Shown here piece after piece: positions 10,040-19,052 of a stretch of 64,000 bases of DNA. The DNA lies in NCBI RefSeq assembly GCF_001682865.1, contig NZ_MAQX01000001.1, positions 1 to 64,000 of the forward strand, in the 5' to 3' direction. Made by a program: the position numbers and the translations under genes. Below the pieces are notes generated by a model. That model saw nothing but the letters and a program-made list of their open reading frames with translations, was not told where the DNA came from and made no database searches. The DNA comes from Bacillus sp. FJAT-26390. Its GTDB lineage: Bacteria; Bacillota; Bacilli; Paenibacillales; Paenibacillaceae. Positions within the stretch are counted from its first letter, which is position 1. Every line of letters begins with the position of its first letter.

Positions 10040-10450
10040 ATGAAAAAAATCTTAGCTGTTGTTTTATTTATTTGTATTATCGTCAGTATAAGTGTTCTAC
10101 GGCCTAATGTGGTATTTGCATGTAGTTGCAGTAATCCAAGCATTGAACAAAAATTTGAGGGAGCTAGCGTCATTTTCACGGGTACGTCGGTTAGTAAAGA
10201 TAAAGAAGGCGGGAATATTTTTAGTGTGGATAAGGTTTGGAAGGGTAATCTCGCGGATGGTTATGTATATAGCGGTTTCAATGGTATGTGTGGGACTGAA
10301 TTTGAAGTAGGAAAAAACTATTTGGTTTATACCTTCAATTCCTTGAACCCGAATGGAAAAACAAATATGATAATTGCATTTGTTTTCGCAATAATAATTT
10401 TAGTAACAATATGGAAAGTTAAGCTGAGGCTCAAAAATAACGTTCGTTAA
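10040..10450 (+). CDS. secreted CxCS-motif (TIMP-like) protein
   Basis: 136 residues. Signal peptide MKKILAVVLFICIIVSISVL, then FACSCSNPSIEQKFEGASVIFTG, the Cys-X-Cys-Ser start common to secreted bacterial proteins with a tissue-inhibitor-of-metalloprotease-like beta barrel. The middle (VDKVWKG, CGTEFEVGKNYLVYTF) fits the same fold, and a membrane anchor (MIIAFVFAIIILVTIW) with a basic tail ends it. The stretch between the barrel and anchor is shorter than I would expect and lacks later cysteines, so part may be deleted. Start ATG follows GGGGTGGGGTG. Function unknown. Confidence 0.75.
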   Translation: MKKILAVVLFICIIVSISVLRPNVVFACSCSNPSIEQKFEGASVIFTGTSVSKDKEGGNIFSVDKVWKGNLADGYVYSGFNGMCGTEFEVGKNYLVYTFNSLNPNGKTNMIIAFVFAIIILVTIWKVKLRLKNNVR

Positions 10451-10460
10451 GATAACTGGA

Positions 10461-10527
10461 CACGATAGTTCCATACCTGAAGGGCTGCACATGGCAGCCC
10501 TTCGCTACGCTGACGGGCAGAAGAGTG
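10461..10527 (+). repeat. dispersed hairpin repeat copy
   Basis: CACGATAGTTCC leader, a perfect 10-bp stem (GAAGGGCTGC/GCAGCCCTTC, 10479-10503) and GCTGACGGGCAG trailer at 10509-10520 followed by AGTG. See the repeat-family finding. Confidence 0.6.
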
Positions 10528-10626
10528 TGGTGGAACGGCTATTTATTATCGCTCTTTCTTTTGCCAGAGTCACACATCCGCTTCACCTACAATATGATGA
10601 GTCTAGAAATCTAAAGAGGTGAGGCA

Positions 10627-11070
10627 ATGGCAGTCGTAAAAAGCAGGAAACAGGATATTGATATGTTGGCAAGGTTGCTTAGAGCTGAAGCTGAGACCGA
10701 AGGCGAAATGGGCATGCTTCTTGTTGGAAATGTTGGCATTAACCGAATAAGAGGGAATTGCTCCGATTTTAAAGATATCCGGACAATTCCCCAAATGATC
10801 AACCAGCCGCATGCGTTCGAAGCGTTGCAACATGGTATGTACTATCAAAACGCAAGAGAGAGGGAACGCCGTCTGGCGCAACGGGCTGTGAATGGGGAGC
10901 GGAATTGGCCAGGCGAATTCTCCCTATGGTATTTCCGACCAGGATCGTTCGATAATCCCGGACCATGTCCGCCAACTTGGTATGATCAGCCGCTCGTAGG
11001 ACGATGGAAGAAGCACTGTTTTTATCAACCGACCGTGAAAGAATGTGAAAATATATATAATACGGTTTAA
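10627..11070 (+). CDS. cwlJ: spore cortex cell-wall hydrolase, CwlJ/SleB family
   Basis: 147 residues of the Hydrolase_2 family that degrades cortex peptidoglycan (muramic-lactam specific) during spore germination. Key parts: LARLLRAEAETEGEMGMLLVGNVGINRI with the catalytic Glu near residue 23-25, then FEALQHGMYY, REFSLWYFRP-like FSLWYFRPG and the aromatic end CFYQPT. No signal peptide, which separates CwlJ (mother-cell made, coat-located) from the exported SleB. Start ATG follows AGAGGTGAGGCA. Monocistronic with its own terminator. It shows the organism makes endospores. Confidence 0.9.
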   Translation: MAVVKSRKQDIDMLARLLRAEAETEGEMGMLLVGNVGINRIRGNCSDFKDIRTIPQMINQPHAFEALQHGMYYQNARERERRLAQRAVNGERNWPGEFSLWYFRPGSFDNPGPCPPTWYDQPLVGRWKKHCFYQPTVKECENIYNTV

Positions 11071-11159
11071 TTTTATAAACGGAAAGAGTTCATAAAGGAT
11101 CTTTTAACCTGACTTATCACAGCTATGTGTCGGTTGACAAGAATTACAACTCATTTAAT

Positions 11160-11182
11160 GCCGCGTAAATCGCGGCTTTTTT
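11160..11182 (+). terminator. intrinsic terminator after cwlJ
   Basis: GCCGCG-TAAAT-CGCGGC followed by TTTTTT. Confidence 0.8.
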
Positions 11183-11371
11183 GGGTTTTCTTAAATTGCG
11201 GGCATTATTTATTATCGAATCAAGTTTTTGTCATTTGTCAATGTCAAGAACATTGTCCGATTGCGACGAGCTTTGCCGGTCAGCAGCCTGTTTAACGAAC
11301 GGAAAAAAAGTTAAAAAAAGAAAAATCACGATGGATGGAGAATAAGTTGTTGTGATATTCAACGATAATAA

Positions 11372-11419
11372 AAACAGTCGCAGAGGACCGGCGGTCATGC
11401 CGATTTCCTGCGACTGTTT
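11372..11419 (-). terminator. terminator after DinB-family gene
   Basis: AAACAGTCGCAG pairs perfectly with CTGCGACTGTTT over a 24-base loop that itself contains CCGGCGGTCATGCCG. On the minus strand it runs into TTTTTATTATC, 28 bases past the stop. Confidence 0.75.
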
Positions 11420-11446
11420 GGCGCATATCAGATCGAGAAACTTAGT

Positions 11447-11974
11447 TCATTGCGCTTCCTCGTCGGCCGAGGGACCGTAGAAGCCCGGCACCGGAATATC
11501 GAGAAGCCGCAAGTATACCCCGAGCTGCGCCCGGTGGTGGACCATGTGGCTTAATCCGAAGGTGCGGAATGCAATCGCCCGCGGCTCGCGGAGAATAATA
11601 TGGTCGCCGTGGCGCAGCGTCCATTCCTCGCCGAGTGTTTTCTCGTCGCATTCGGTGAGCAACTTTTCAACCTTGCCGACGTTCGCGTCGAACTCCTCCA
11701 GAACGTCAGCGCGTTTCTCCAAAGGCTTCCTCCGCAGTGGCACGGTCGAAAGATCGAACTCCAGGTACTGAAAAATCGCGATTTGCCAGTTCAGCAGGTT
11801 GATCAGGTGCGTAGCTAGTCCCCCGAGCGTCATCGATTTCTCGTGCGGCTTCCATGACATATGCTCCTCGGGCAAGCGTTCCAGAATGCGGCGCGTAATT
11901 TCCAGTTCATGCGTTGCGTCGCCGACGATCAGTTGTTTGACCATAAATTCCTCTCCTCCCTTATGGTTTAGCAT
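11447..11974 (-). CDS. DinB family protein
   Basis: 175-residue four-helix-bundle protein of the DinB/YfiT group, metal-binding proteins that often carry thiol-dependent transferase activity. Expected histidines are visible: THLINLLNWQ (first His, about residue 53) and GLSHMVHHRAQLGVYLR (two His near residue 142-146). The start ATG at 11974 follows GGAGGAGAGGAATTT-like sequence; MVKQL at 11941 is an alternative start with its own GGAGAGGAATTT. Stands alone with a terminator behind it. Substrate unknown. Confidence 0.85.
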   Translation of the reverse strand: MLNHKGGEEFMVKQLIVGDATHELEITRRILERLPEEHMSWKPHEKSMTLGGLATHLINLLNWQIAIFQYLEFDLSTVPLRRKPLEKRADVLEEFDANVGKVEKLLTECDEKTLGEEWTLRHGDHIILREPRAIAFRTFGLSHMVHHRAQLGVYLRLLDIPVPGFYGPSADEEAQ

Positions 11975-12070
11975 ACTATAAATTCCAGTCTAGTGGAAAG
12001 TACTCTGGTTAACCGACTATGATATTGTGCTATTCTGCCGGGGAGCTAAACAATGGGATTAATCGATAAT

Positions 12071-12150
12071 GCTAACTGGTAACGATTGCTCAATGAACAC
12101 AAGAAACGGCTGCCGATATCATGGCTGCCGTTTTCTCAACTAACTGGAGG
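12071..12150 (+). repeat. dispersed hairpin repeat copy
   Basis: GCTAACTGGTAACGATTGCT leader (trailer and leader motifs joined), then AAACGGCTGCC and GGCTGCCGTTT (12104-12133, 10 of 11 pairs) and ACTAACTGGAGG trailer. Confidence 0.5.
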
Positions 12151-12200
12151 TTATCCATAACTGGTTGCCTAAATCTTGGATCAATTGGTCCACCCTATAC

Positions 12201-12830
12201 TTAAACTTTCTCCCTATCCCCCGTTTTTGCAGACAGCATATCCCATACACTCATTAGCTGCGTTATGGCAGCATCAATTGCCTCAAGCGGAATACCGTCT
12301 CTAGCTTGTGATGAAATCCCTCGAAGAAAGGTGTCAAACAAGGTAACCAGCATGGGGATATCCGTTGAAGCGGGCAACTCACCATTTGCTATGGCCCGTT
12401 CTATACAATCTTGCTGCCAACCGCGTACCTTTGTTCGTTCCTTGGAGAGCATGACTTGGATATGTTCTAGCTCAGGAGAACAGGTTACCGCGGACATAAC
12501 CAACAGACAACCTAGAGGGTGGGACCTATCTGTCTGCATCTGTGCCGATCGCCGTAATCCCTGCTCGATGGCTGCTTTCGATGTCATGCTTTGATCCCTG
12601 AAATCTTCCGATACCTGCCCAAAAGTAGAGATATACTGATCCACTGCTTCGCTGAACAGCGCTTCCTTGGATTCGAATGCTGCATAAAAACTCGCAGCTG
12701 ATATATTGCCCATCGAAGCGCGCAGCTGAGCGAGTGAAGTGGATTCAAAGCCATGTTCCCAGAAAAGAAGCATTGCGGCAATAACTGCCTCGTCACGATT
12801 AAATGCGCGAGGACGTCCCGTTCGTGGCAT
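12201..12830 (-). CDS. TetR family transcriptional regulator
   Basis: 209 residues. N-terminal helix-turn-helix FNRDEAVIAAMLLFWEHGFESTSLAQLRASMG-ISAASFYAAFESKEALF (residues 9-58) and a C-terminal ligand domain with HPLGCLLVMSAVTCSPE, as in the TetR_C group of drug-sensing repressors. Start ATG 12830 follows GGAGGTCATTTT. It is transcribed away from an MFS exporter 123 bases upstream, so it most likely represses that gene and itself until the exported compound binds. Confidence 0.9.
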   Translation of the reverse strand: MPRTGRPRAFNRDEAVIAAMLLFWEHGFESTSLAQLRASMGNISAASFYAAFESKEALFSEAVDQYISTFGQVSEDFRDQSMTSKAAIEQGLRRSAQMQTDRSHPLGCLLVMSAVTCSPELEHIQVMLSKERTKVRGWQQDCIERAIANGELPASTDIPMLVTLFDTFLRGISSQARDGIPLEAIDAAITQLMSVWDMLSAKTGDREKV

Positions 12831-12876
12831 AAAATGACCTCCTTTAATACTTATATACTAATCAATCCAGAAGTCC

Positions 12877-12905
12877 TTGACAAGTGAGTATCGTTGGCTT
12901 AATAT
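12877..12905 (+). promoter_or_regulatory. sigma-A promoter of the MFS gene
   Basis: TTGACA at 12877-12882, a 17-base spacer and TAATAT at 12900-12905, 49 bases before the start codon. It lies in the tetR/MFS divergent gap, where a TetR operator is expected. The short palindrome GGATCGATCC-like sequence (GATCGATC near 12913) is a possible part of it. Confidence 0.6.
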
Positions 12906-12953
12906 GTGGAATGATCGATCCATAATTATATTCATCTTAAGGAGGAAACTAAT

Positions 12954-14159
12954 TTGTCTCAACTTTCATCGTCCACCGGCATGTTCCAATCGACCAACAT
13001 CCCTGCCAGGCTTCCCTGGCTTTCCTTGTTGGCGCTAGCGATGACAGGGTTTATCTGTATTCTTACAGAAACCATTCCAGCCGGGTTGCTGCCGTTAATC
13101 GGGGAAGGGCTACATATTACGAAAGCAATGGCCGGGCAGCTCGTAACCCTTTATGCCATTGGCTCGCTTGTGGCGGCGATTCCATTCGTTATATTTACCG
13201 GAGCGGTGCGACGGCGTCCGCTGCTGCTCGCCATTATTGCGGGATTTTTAGTCTTCAACACAATTACCGCCTTGTCGTCCAGCTATGCTCTGACGCTTGC
13301 CGCGCGATTTCTCGCCGGTGTTGCTGCCGGCGCTGCTTGGGGGATGATCGCTGGTTATGCGAGACGCATGGTTCCTGAGGACCTGCGGGGGCGCGCCCTT
13401 GCTGTCTCAATGGTAGGAACACCGATTGCGCTAACCTTTGGGGTGCCGGCTGGAACTTTGCTAGGCGACTTGTTCGGTTGGCGCGCGGTATTTGGGCTCA
13501 TATCTCTTTTGACTCTTGTGTTAATCGCTTGGGTGCTATGGAAGGTGCCGGATTATCACGGGCAGCCGGCAGGGCAGAGAATGACAGTGGGTCAGGTGTT
13601 TGTTTTGCCGGGCATTCGTCCGATTCTAATGGTGGTGCTCACCTGGATGCTGGCACACAATATTTTATATACGTATATAGCGCCATTTCTTGAACGTTCC
13701 GGACTTGCTGAGCGCGTCGATCTTGTATTGCTCGTTTTTGGAGTAGCCGCGCTTCTCTCTATCTGGGTTGTTGGCCTGCTGATAGACCGCAAGCTGCGCC
13801 TGATGGTGCTACTCAGTCTGTTCGGTTTTGCGCTGGTGTCCGTTGCACTATGGGTTGGCGGGACATCGGCGTGGGTCGTTTATGCGGCAGTTGCGTTATG
13901 GGGACTTACTTTCGGCGGTGCCGCCACGCTATTGCAAACCGCGCTGGCTGATGCTAGCAGTGAAGAAGGCGTTGATATCGTGATGCCTATTAATACGACG
14001 GTGTGGAATCTGGCCATAGCCGGAGGAGGGATTGCGGGTGGAATATTGTTAGAACTGGGTGACGCGCAGGCTTTTCCGAGAGTGCTGTTGATTCTCCTGC
14101 TTATGGCGCTGATTACAGCGTGGAGTGCGAAGAGACACGGCTTCCCCGGAAAACAATAA
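12954..14159 (+). CDS. MFS efflux transporter, DHA1 type
   Basis: 401 residues, 12 membrane helices. Landmarks: LTETIPAGLLPLIGEGL in helix 1, GQLVTLYAIGSLVAAIPF in helix 2, ARFLAGVAAGAAWGMIAGYARRMVPEDLRGRALA around helix 4-5 and VGTPIALTFGVPAGTLLGDLFGWRAVF, the antiporter-type motif C region. Start is TTG at 12954 because GGAGGAAACTAAT precedes it. The divergent TetR gene suggests drug or metabolite efflux induced by its substrate. Confidence 0.9.
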   Translation: MSQLSSSTGMFQSTNIPARLPWLSLLALAMTGFICILTETIPAGLLPLIGEGLHITKAMAGQLVTLYAIGSLVAAIPFVIFTGAVRRRPLLLAIIAGFLVFNTITALSSSYALTLAARFLAGVAAGAAWGMIAGYARRMVPEDLRGRALAVSMVGTPIALTFGVPAGTLLGDLFGWRAVFGLISLLTLVLIAWVLWKVPDYHGQPAGQRMTVGQVFVLPGIRPILMVVLTWMLAHNILYTYIAPFLERSGLAERVDLVLLVFGVAALLSIWVVGLLIDRKLRLMVLLSLFGFALVSVALWVGGTSAWVVYAAVALWGLTFGGAATLLQTALADASSEEGVDIVMPINTTVWNLAIAGGGIAGGILLELGDAQAFPRVLLILLLMALITAWSAKRHGFPGKQ

Positions 14160-14223
14160 AAGATTCGTGAACTATGGTCATACCGGATGTAAAAAAGAAT
14201 CGACTTTCGCCTGAAGGAAACCC

Positions 14224-14406
14224 GATGGAGGATTAAAATATAATCCGATTTATTTTGCTGATTTGGATCACATAGTCCCGTTTCAAGAAAACGATGAAAC
14301 AGATAAGATTTTATTTTGGAATTTAACCGATGATGTTGGCTATATTGATGAAGTTGACGTAGCAGTTCTTAAATGGTGTAAGTCACTGTGCTATCGGGTG
14401 GTATAG
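14224..14406 (+). pseudogene. unidentified gene remnant
   Basis: An open frame without a start reads DGGLKYNPIYFADLDHIVPF and ILFWNLTDDVGYIDEVDVAVLKWCKSL before a stop. Composition and the acidic/aromatic pattern look like real protein, possibly the C-terminus of a small cytoplasmic protein. A stop closes the frame just upstream. Family not recognised. Confidence 0.4.
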
Positions 14407-14465
14407 TCAATAAATTGAAATTATGTTAAAATATCGGTAACAAAATTGAAGGTGGACATGATATT

Positions 14466-15203
14466 ATGGAAAATTATGCGAAAGTAATGGGAGTTCAGTT
14501 TCCCAAAATTACATTAGATCGCACCGTAGATATCCTTAGTAATGTAATTGAACAGGACAGGTCTCAACTTTTTCATGTTATTACGGTTAATCCGGAAATT
14601 ACTATGGCATGTCAAAAGGACAAGTCACTACGTTCTATTATAGATGAAGCTGGTCTTATTACAGCAGATGGTATTGGGATTGTGATGGTATCTCGTTTAA
14701 GGGGTGGGAATCTTCCTGAAAGGGTTACTGGTTATGATACGTTGCTAAGGCTTCTAGATTCAGGGAATAAAAAGAAATGGTCATTTTATTTTCTGGGCGC
14801 AGACCCGAACACTAACCAAAAAGTATGTGAGGTTATTCGTGAAAAGTATCCTGACCTTTTAATACTAGGTAAGCATCATGGCTTCTTTAAACAAAATGAA
14901 GAAGATAAGATAGTTAAAGAAATTGGCTTCTTAAAACCTGATATCTTGATTGTTGCACTCGGAGCCCCCTATGCTGAGAGATGGATACATAAATATAGAT
15001 TTGAGCTTAATGCCAAAATTGCAATTGGTGTTGGTGGAAGTCTCGATGTAATAGCCGGAAAAGTAAAGGAAACTCCTGAAAGTTGGAAGAGGCTAAACGT
15101 AGAATGGCTATATAGGTTGATTCGACAACCGTCAAGATGGAAACGACAGCTTATATTACCTCGATTTGCTATACGGGCATTGTTATTTAGGGAAGATAAG
15201 TAG
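14466..15203 (+). CDS. WecG/TagA/CpsF family glycosyltransferase
   Basis: 245 residues covering the whole GT26 domain: VNPEITMACQKDKSLRSIID, the catalytic-loop region LITADGIGIVMVSRLRGG, RVTGYDTLLRLLD, YFLGADPN, PDILIVALGAPYAERWI and GVGGSLDVIAGKVKETPESWKRLNVEWLYRLI at the C-terminus. Enzymes of this family move a sugar (typically N-acetylmannosamine) from UDP to a GlcNAc-diphospho-undecaprenyl lipid in wall teichoic acid or polysaccharide synthesis at the membrane inner face. Start ATG follows GAAGGTGGACATG. No other wall-polymer genes are nearby. Confidence 0.9.
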   Translation: MENYAKVMGVQFPKITLDRTVDILSNVIEQDRSQLFHVITVNPEITMACQKDKSLRSIIDEAGLITADGIGIVMVSRLRGGNLPERVTGYDTLLRLLDSGNKKKWSFYFLGADPNTNQKVCEVIREKYPDLLILGKHHGFFKQNEEDKIVKEIGFLKPDILIVALGAPYAERWIHKYRFELNAKIAIGVGGSLDVIAGKVKETPESWKRLNVEWLYRLIRQPSRWKRQLILPRFAIRALLFREDK

Positions 15204-15219
15204 ACCATTATTTATTGAT

Positions 15220-15353
15220 CTAACGGGTAACTACAGTGCGGTACTATGGAATGTGGCGCATGAAAAAGGAGCGAAGCATTTGTGATAGTTGAATAAAACA
15301 CCGGGATGAGTAGGCGCTACGGATGCCTGCTCATTTTATTATGCTGACTGGTA
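15220..15353 (+). repeat. dispersed hairpin repeat, two partial units
   Basis: CTAACGGGTAA at 15220-15230, GATAGTTGAA at 15284-15293, a stem ATGAGTAGGC/GCCTGCTCAT (15306-15334), then GCTGACTGGTAG at 15342-15353. Confidence 0.55.
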
Positions 15354-15422
15354 GTATAGAGTAATAAAGGTAAGGAATCATCCAGTCTCTATTATACTTT
15401 GAAGGGGAAAGGAGAGAGAAAG

Positions 15423-15917
15423 TTGAGAATTCGAACCGCAGCGAGGGCTATAATGATTAAAGATGAAAAATTACTTGTACTACGCAGATCTGGAGTTCAA
15501 GGGGAATTTTATGTTCTCCCTGGTGGTGGTCAAGAACATGGAGAAAGCATCCAAGAAACTTTGGTCAGGGAAGTGCTTGAAGAAGTAAGTTTGGAGGTTG
15601 AGATTGAGGAACTTCTCTTCATAAATGAATTCATTGCTAAAAGAGATTCTCTTTTTCCTGATTTAGAGCCCGATGTCCACCAAATTGACTTTACATTTTT
15701 ATGCAAGGTTATTTCGTTAAATGAAGAAAAAGTTGGAGACACTCCTGACGTGCACCAGGTCGGCATTGCTTGGATTCCACTGGATGAAATAACCGATTAC
15801 AAATTGCATCCCAATAATGATGTCAATTTTATACTTGGTGCACCTTCGAGAAACGCTTTAACAAAATGGATAACAAATAAAGAAAACTTAAGAACGCCTT
15901 CATTTATTGCTGGATAA
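15423..15917 (+). CDS. Nudix hydrolase
   Basis: About 164 residues. The Nudix box is present: GGGQEHGES, then LVREVLEEVSLEV, matching G-x5-E-x7-R-E-U-x-E-E except that the usual Gly after the last Glu pair is Ser. It should coordinate Mg2+ and cleave a nucleoside diphosphate linked to another moiety; the substrate is unknown. A TTG at 15399 also opens the frame, but TTG 15423 follows AAAGGAGAGAGAAAG with proper spacing and is preferred. Stands alone between repeat copies. Confidence 0.85.
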   Translation: MRIRTAARAIMIKDEKLLVLRRSGVQGEFYVLPGGGQEHGESIQETLVREVLEEVSLEVEIEELLFINEFIAKRDSLFPDLEPDVHQIDFTFLCKVISLNEEKVGDTPDVHQVGIAWIPLDEITDYKLHPNNDVNFILGAPSRNALTKWITNKENLRTPSFIAG

Positions 15918-15924
15918 AGAGGAC

Positions 15925-15984
15925 GAGGCTGCTGGCATAGAATGGCAGCCTCATAGATACTCTCGTTTATAGATAGTTCAACAA
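15925..15984 (+). repeat. dispersed hairpin repeat copy (terminator-like)
   Basis: Stem GAGGCTGC/GCAGCCTC (15925-15952) right after the Nudix stop, then GATAGTTCAAC at 15974-15984. Confidence 0.5.
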
Positions 15985-16079
15985 ATCCGATCTAATACTT
16001 CATTTCCCTTGAACACGAAAATCATATCGGCGAATTAAAAAATCTGCTCGGTAGATGTCGTCAAAAACGGACTATAATG

Positions 16080-16586
16080 CTACGATTTATCATTGTAAAA
16101 TATATGCTTGGCAGCTACTGTTCCAGCAGCAAGTTGAAAAATGCCGAACGAATACATGGGCTGCCGCCTCTTATCAGTTGGTGACCCAGGATTAAATACC
16201 AGCAGGCCACCTGAGCGCTTAAGTACTGGAATATGGGAATGGCCATAGATCAGCACATTCAAATGAACATTCTTGAAGGCTTCCAACGCACGCGCTTCCG
16301 TATTTATTCTTTTCCCAACACCATGTCCGTGAACGATACCCATTTTTACACCCTCGAGCTCTAACTGCCTCTGCAGTCCAAACTTGCGGATAATGTCTGG
16401 TCCATCATTGTTGCCTGCGACACCGTAGATCGGGGCGAATGCTGCCAAAGCCTCATACACGGAAAGATTCGTCCAATCACCTGCATGAATGATAGCATTT
16501 GCCGTTTTTAGCTCGCGAAGCAATCGATCTGGCAGTTTCTTGTTCATTCTGGGCATATGCGTATCAGATACGACGACGATTTTCAT
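16080..16586 (-). CDS. YfcE/MJ0936-type metallophosphoesterase
   Basis: 168 residues of the calcineurin-like phosphodiesterase fold. Metal-binding motifs in order: VVSDTHM (D-x-H), HAGDW (G-D), VAGNND (G-N-N-D), IVHGHG and YGHSHIP (G-H-S-H). The family hydrolyses phosphodiesters in vitro with Mn2+; the natural substrate is open. GTG 16592 and ATG 16586 are both possible starts; ATG 16586 has the better distance from GAGGTCGG. Confidence 0.9.
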   Translation of the reverse strand: MKIVVVSDTHMPRMNKKLPDRLLRELKTANAIIHAGDWTNLSVYEALAAFAPIYGVAGNNDGPDIIRKFGLQRQLELEGVKMGIVHGHGVGKRINTEARALEAFKNVHLNVLIYGHSHIPVLKRSGGLLVFNPGSPTDKRRQPMYSFGIFQLAAGTVAAKHIFYNDKS

Positions 16587-16717
16587 CCTCACCGACCTCG
16601 ATTCCTTGTCTTCATATTTTCATTCGTATTTCATGTTTTCATCATATAGACCAATAAGACAACAATCAATGCAACAACGAAAAAAACGACAGCTATTGTT
16701 TTCTGACCAGAAAAATC

Positions 16718-17212
16718 GTGACCTTTCATGTTGACGTTGAGGTGCCAAAGCGTCTGGATATCGATACGGATTCCTTCGACCTGGGCTTGAATAAGTCCTG
16801 TGAATTAAAGCTTTATGCCGCTTTTGCGGATGGAACCCGGGAATGGATTACGGACAAAGCTCAATGGTCGTCTGATCATACGAATATCGCGGACGTGATC
16901 AAAAGCAAGGTGACAGGATACAAATCGGGAACAGCTACCATTAAAGACTCTTATAGTGGCAAAGAGGCGACCGCGATAGTTAGAGTGGACATTCGGAATC
17001 AGATTGTTCTGAGCAAAACAACGGTGGACAAGCAGATCGGCGAGTCGATGACCTTGACCGCCAATGCCAATTACAGCGATAACCGTGTGGTCGATGTCTC
17101 CGCGCTTGCTCAATGGAGCTCCGCTCATCCTAATGTGATCGAGGTCAACAAAGGAACGACTAAGAGCGTGAAAATTCAACTTTTTACGAGGCTACGGCGG
17201 ATTTTACCTTAA
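16718..17212 (+). pseudogene. bacterial Ig-like (Big_2) repeat fragment
   Basis: Two Ig-like repeats can be read: YAAFADGTREWITDKAQWSSDH with VTGYKSGTATIKDSYSGKEATAIVRV, and LTANANYSDNRVVDVSALAQWSSAHPNVIEVNKG. These are surface or S-layer-type domains, but no signal peptide, SLH domain or proper start is present. Near 17180 the frame slips, and EATADFTLTVTPW continues in another frame. A leftover of a larger secreted protein. Confidence 0.65.
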
Positions 17213-17466
17213 CGGTAACTCCCTGGGTTTCTTTTTTTATACAAGCTATTGCACTTAAAAGAACATCGTTCGTATTAGTCGCCCGGATGTAATATAGCAG
17301 AATTGGATTGGGAATCCTAATGAATTGGAGTTTAGGCATATAGACATTACTTGAACTGAACATTAGCGTCAAGCAAGAAAAAGTCATTGCAAGCTGAAGT
17401 TGAATCATTTATTATGGATATCGCGGGTCCATGTTTATAGGGTCCTTAGGAAAGGATGAGGGGACC

Positions 17467-17952
17467 ATGCAATACTCTAAAAGTACAGATTACGCTCTAC
17501 ACGCCTTACTTCATTTGGGCCAATCGGATCGCCGCAACAATATTGGAATCAAGGAATTAGCTGTGACACTTGGCGTTTCTGAAAGCTATTTATCCAAAAT
17601 CATGTCCAAGTTGAGGCAGGATGGAATCGTACGTGCGGTACCGGGGGTGAACGGCGGTTACGAGTTGGCACGACCGGCCGAACAGATTACATTTCTTGAT
17701 GTGGTTCAAGTAATTGAAGGAAGACAGCAATTGTTCGAATGCTCGAATTCGAATTCGCAGCAGCATCGGTTGCTAGCGAAAGCTGGGGATGTACCACGGG
17801 AGCAAGAAGGCCCAAAAAATAGCGAATGTTTGGTTGAGAAGGTGATGGGCGGCGCGGAAGAGCATCTGCACCAATACTTGCGGGAGCACTCTATCCAGTC
17901 GGTAATGGATGAAGCTTTCAAGCGTTGCAATCATGAGGTAAACAAGAAGTGA
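17467..17952 (+). CDS. Rrf2 family transcriptional regulator
   Basis: 161 residues. Winged helix MQYSKSTDYALHALLHLGQ, IGIKELAVTLGVSESYLSKIMSKLRQDGIVRAVPGVNGGYELAR (1-75), then a C-terminal segment with FECSNSNSQ and SECLVEK, cysteines at positions where Rrf2 proteins may sense thiols or bind Fe-S. Start ATG 17467 after GGATGAGGGG, not the upstream ATG at 17431. It is followed by a flavoprotein oxidoreductase start that is broken; such pairing suggests redox-linked regulation of that gene. Confidence 0.85.
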   Translation: MQYSKSTDYALHALLHLGQSDRRNNIGIKELAVTLGVSESYLSKIMSKLRQDGIVRAVPGVNGGYELARPAEQITFLDVVQVIEGRQQLFECSNSNSQQHRLLAKAGDVPREQEGPKNSECLVEKVMGGAEEHLHQYLREHSIQSVMDEAFKRCNHEVNKK

Positions 17953-18003
17953 TACGCTTCTTGCGCTTTAATTATGGATAATATAGATCTATGGAGGGTG
18001 GTA

Positions 18004-18162
18004 TTGATAGCGAAAAACGAACATCTTGATGTGGTGATTATTGGCGGAGGCCCCGCTGGGTTGAACGCCGCCCTCGTGCTGGGGAGGGCGAGGAAAAATG
18101 TAGCGGTGATCGATGAAGGCCGTCCTCGCAACGCTGTCACTCGCGAGACCCATGAACAATGA
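18004..18162 (+). pseudogene. FAD-dependent oxidoreductase N-terminus, truncated
   Basis: After GGAGGGTGG the TTG at 18004 opens a frame giving LDVVIIGGGPAGLNAALVL, the Rossmann dinucleotide motif GGGPAG of thioredoxin-reductase-like proteins, then GRARKNVAVIDEGRPRNAVTRETH before a stop. Relatives are about 300 residues, so only the first 52 remain. Confidence 0.7.
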
Positions 18163-18361
18163 ACTGAATGCAGAGGCTTGGAGGAAGACGGATGGACATT
18201 TTTGAGGCAGGAAGTACAAGGTGTAGTAGCAATGTAATCACTAAATTATGGGTCGGTTTTCCAGGCGAGCTGCAACAATCCCGGATGACAAAATGTCAGG
18301 AGTAATGGCTGGTCAGAGCCGGAGGTGATTTGGACCATTGTGGCGAGCGGTGCCGCCTTGA

Positions 18362-18912
18362 TACTTTCGTCTGGCGGCAACTTATCCGTTATTTTCACTT
18401 GTCGCAGTGCTGCTCGTCATGTTAATGATGACATTTTTCTCGACGGCGATCATGCTTCCGTTGACGGCGTTCAAGTCTGGATTGATCCTGCTTCCCGGAG
18501 GAATAGTGAACGGGAGCATGGCTCCGGTCGCTGGAAAGCTGTTCGATTAGTAGCGGTGTACATTGCGATGATGATCGGTGTCTCGCTAGTGATGATGCCC
18601 GCACAGACCGCTGGGCTCAATCAGCTGCCGCGCCATCTGTACCCGCATGGGACCGCGATCTTAAACACGCTGTTGCAGGTAGCCGGTGCGATCGGCACTG
18701 CTCTGTATATTAGTATCATGGCCAATGGACAGAAAAATTACTTGAATGGATCGAGCGACCCGCATTCTCCAGGAGAAATAGTCAAAGCGCTTGCAAACGG
18801 CATAAATAACGCCTTCTGGGTTGGCGTTTTCATCGCACTTGGTGTGTTCATTCTCGGTTTGTTCCTCCGCAAAGCGAAATCGCCGGAGATAAAAAATGAA
18901 GGGTCGGCATGA
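18362..18912 (+). pseudogene. MFS (EmrB/QacA-like, DHA2) transporter remnant
   Basis: Two pieces of one 14-helix transporter. 18362-18550 reads FSLVAVLLVMLMMTFFSTAI and SGLILLPGGIVNGSMAPVAGKLFD before a stop; 18551-18912 in another frame reads MIGVSLVMMPAQTAGLNQLP, HGTAILNTLLQVAGAIGTALY and a final helix with a charged tail. About 40 codons between them and the whole N-terminal half are missing. Confidence 0.7.
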
Positions 18913-19052
18913 TGAAGATAGACGCTGGTCCAGAACAGAACGTCATAAACCATGATGCCGCGACTTAGCTGATGTAAGATAAAACGCTAAGTCGGTCATG
19001 TCCGAAGGCTTAGCGTTTAATGTTGGGGGGACCCCATAAAGGAGATAGAGAA

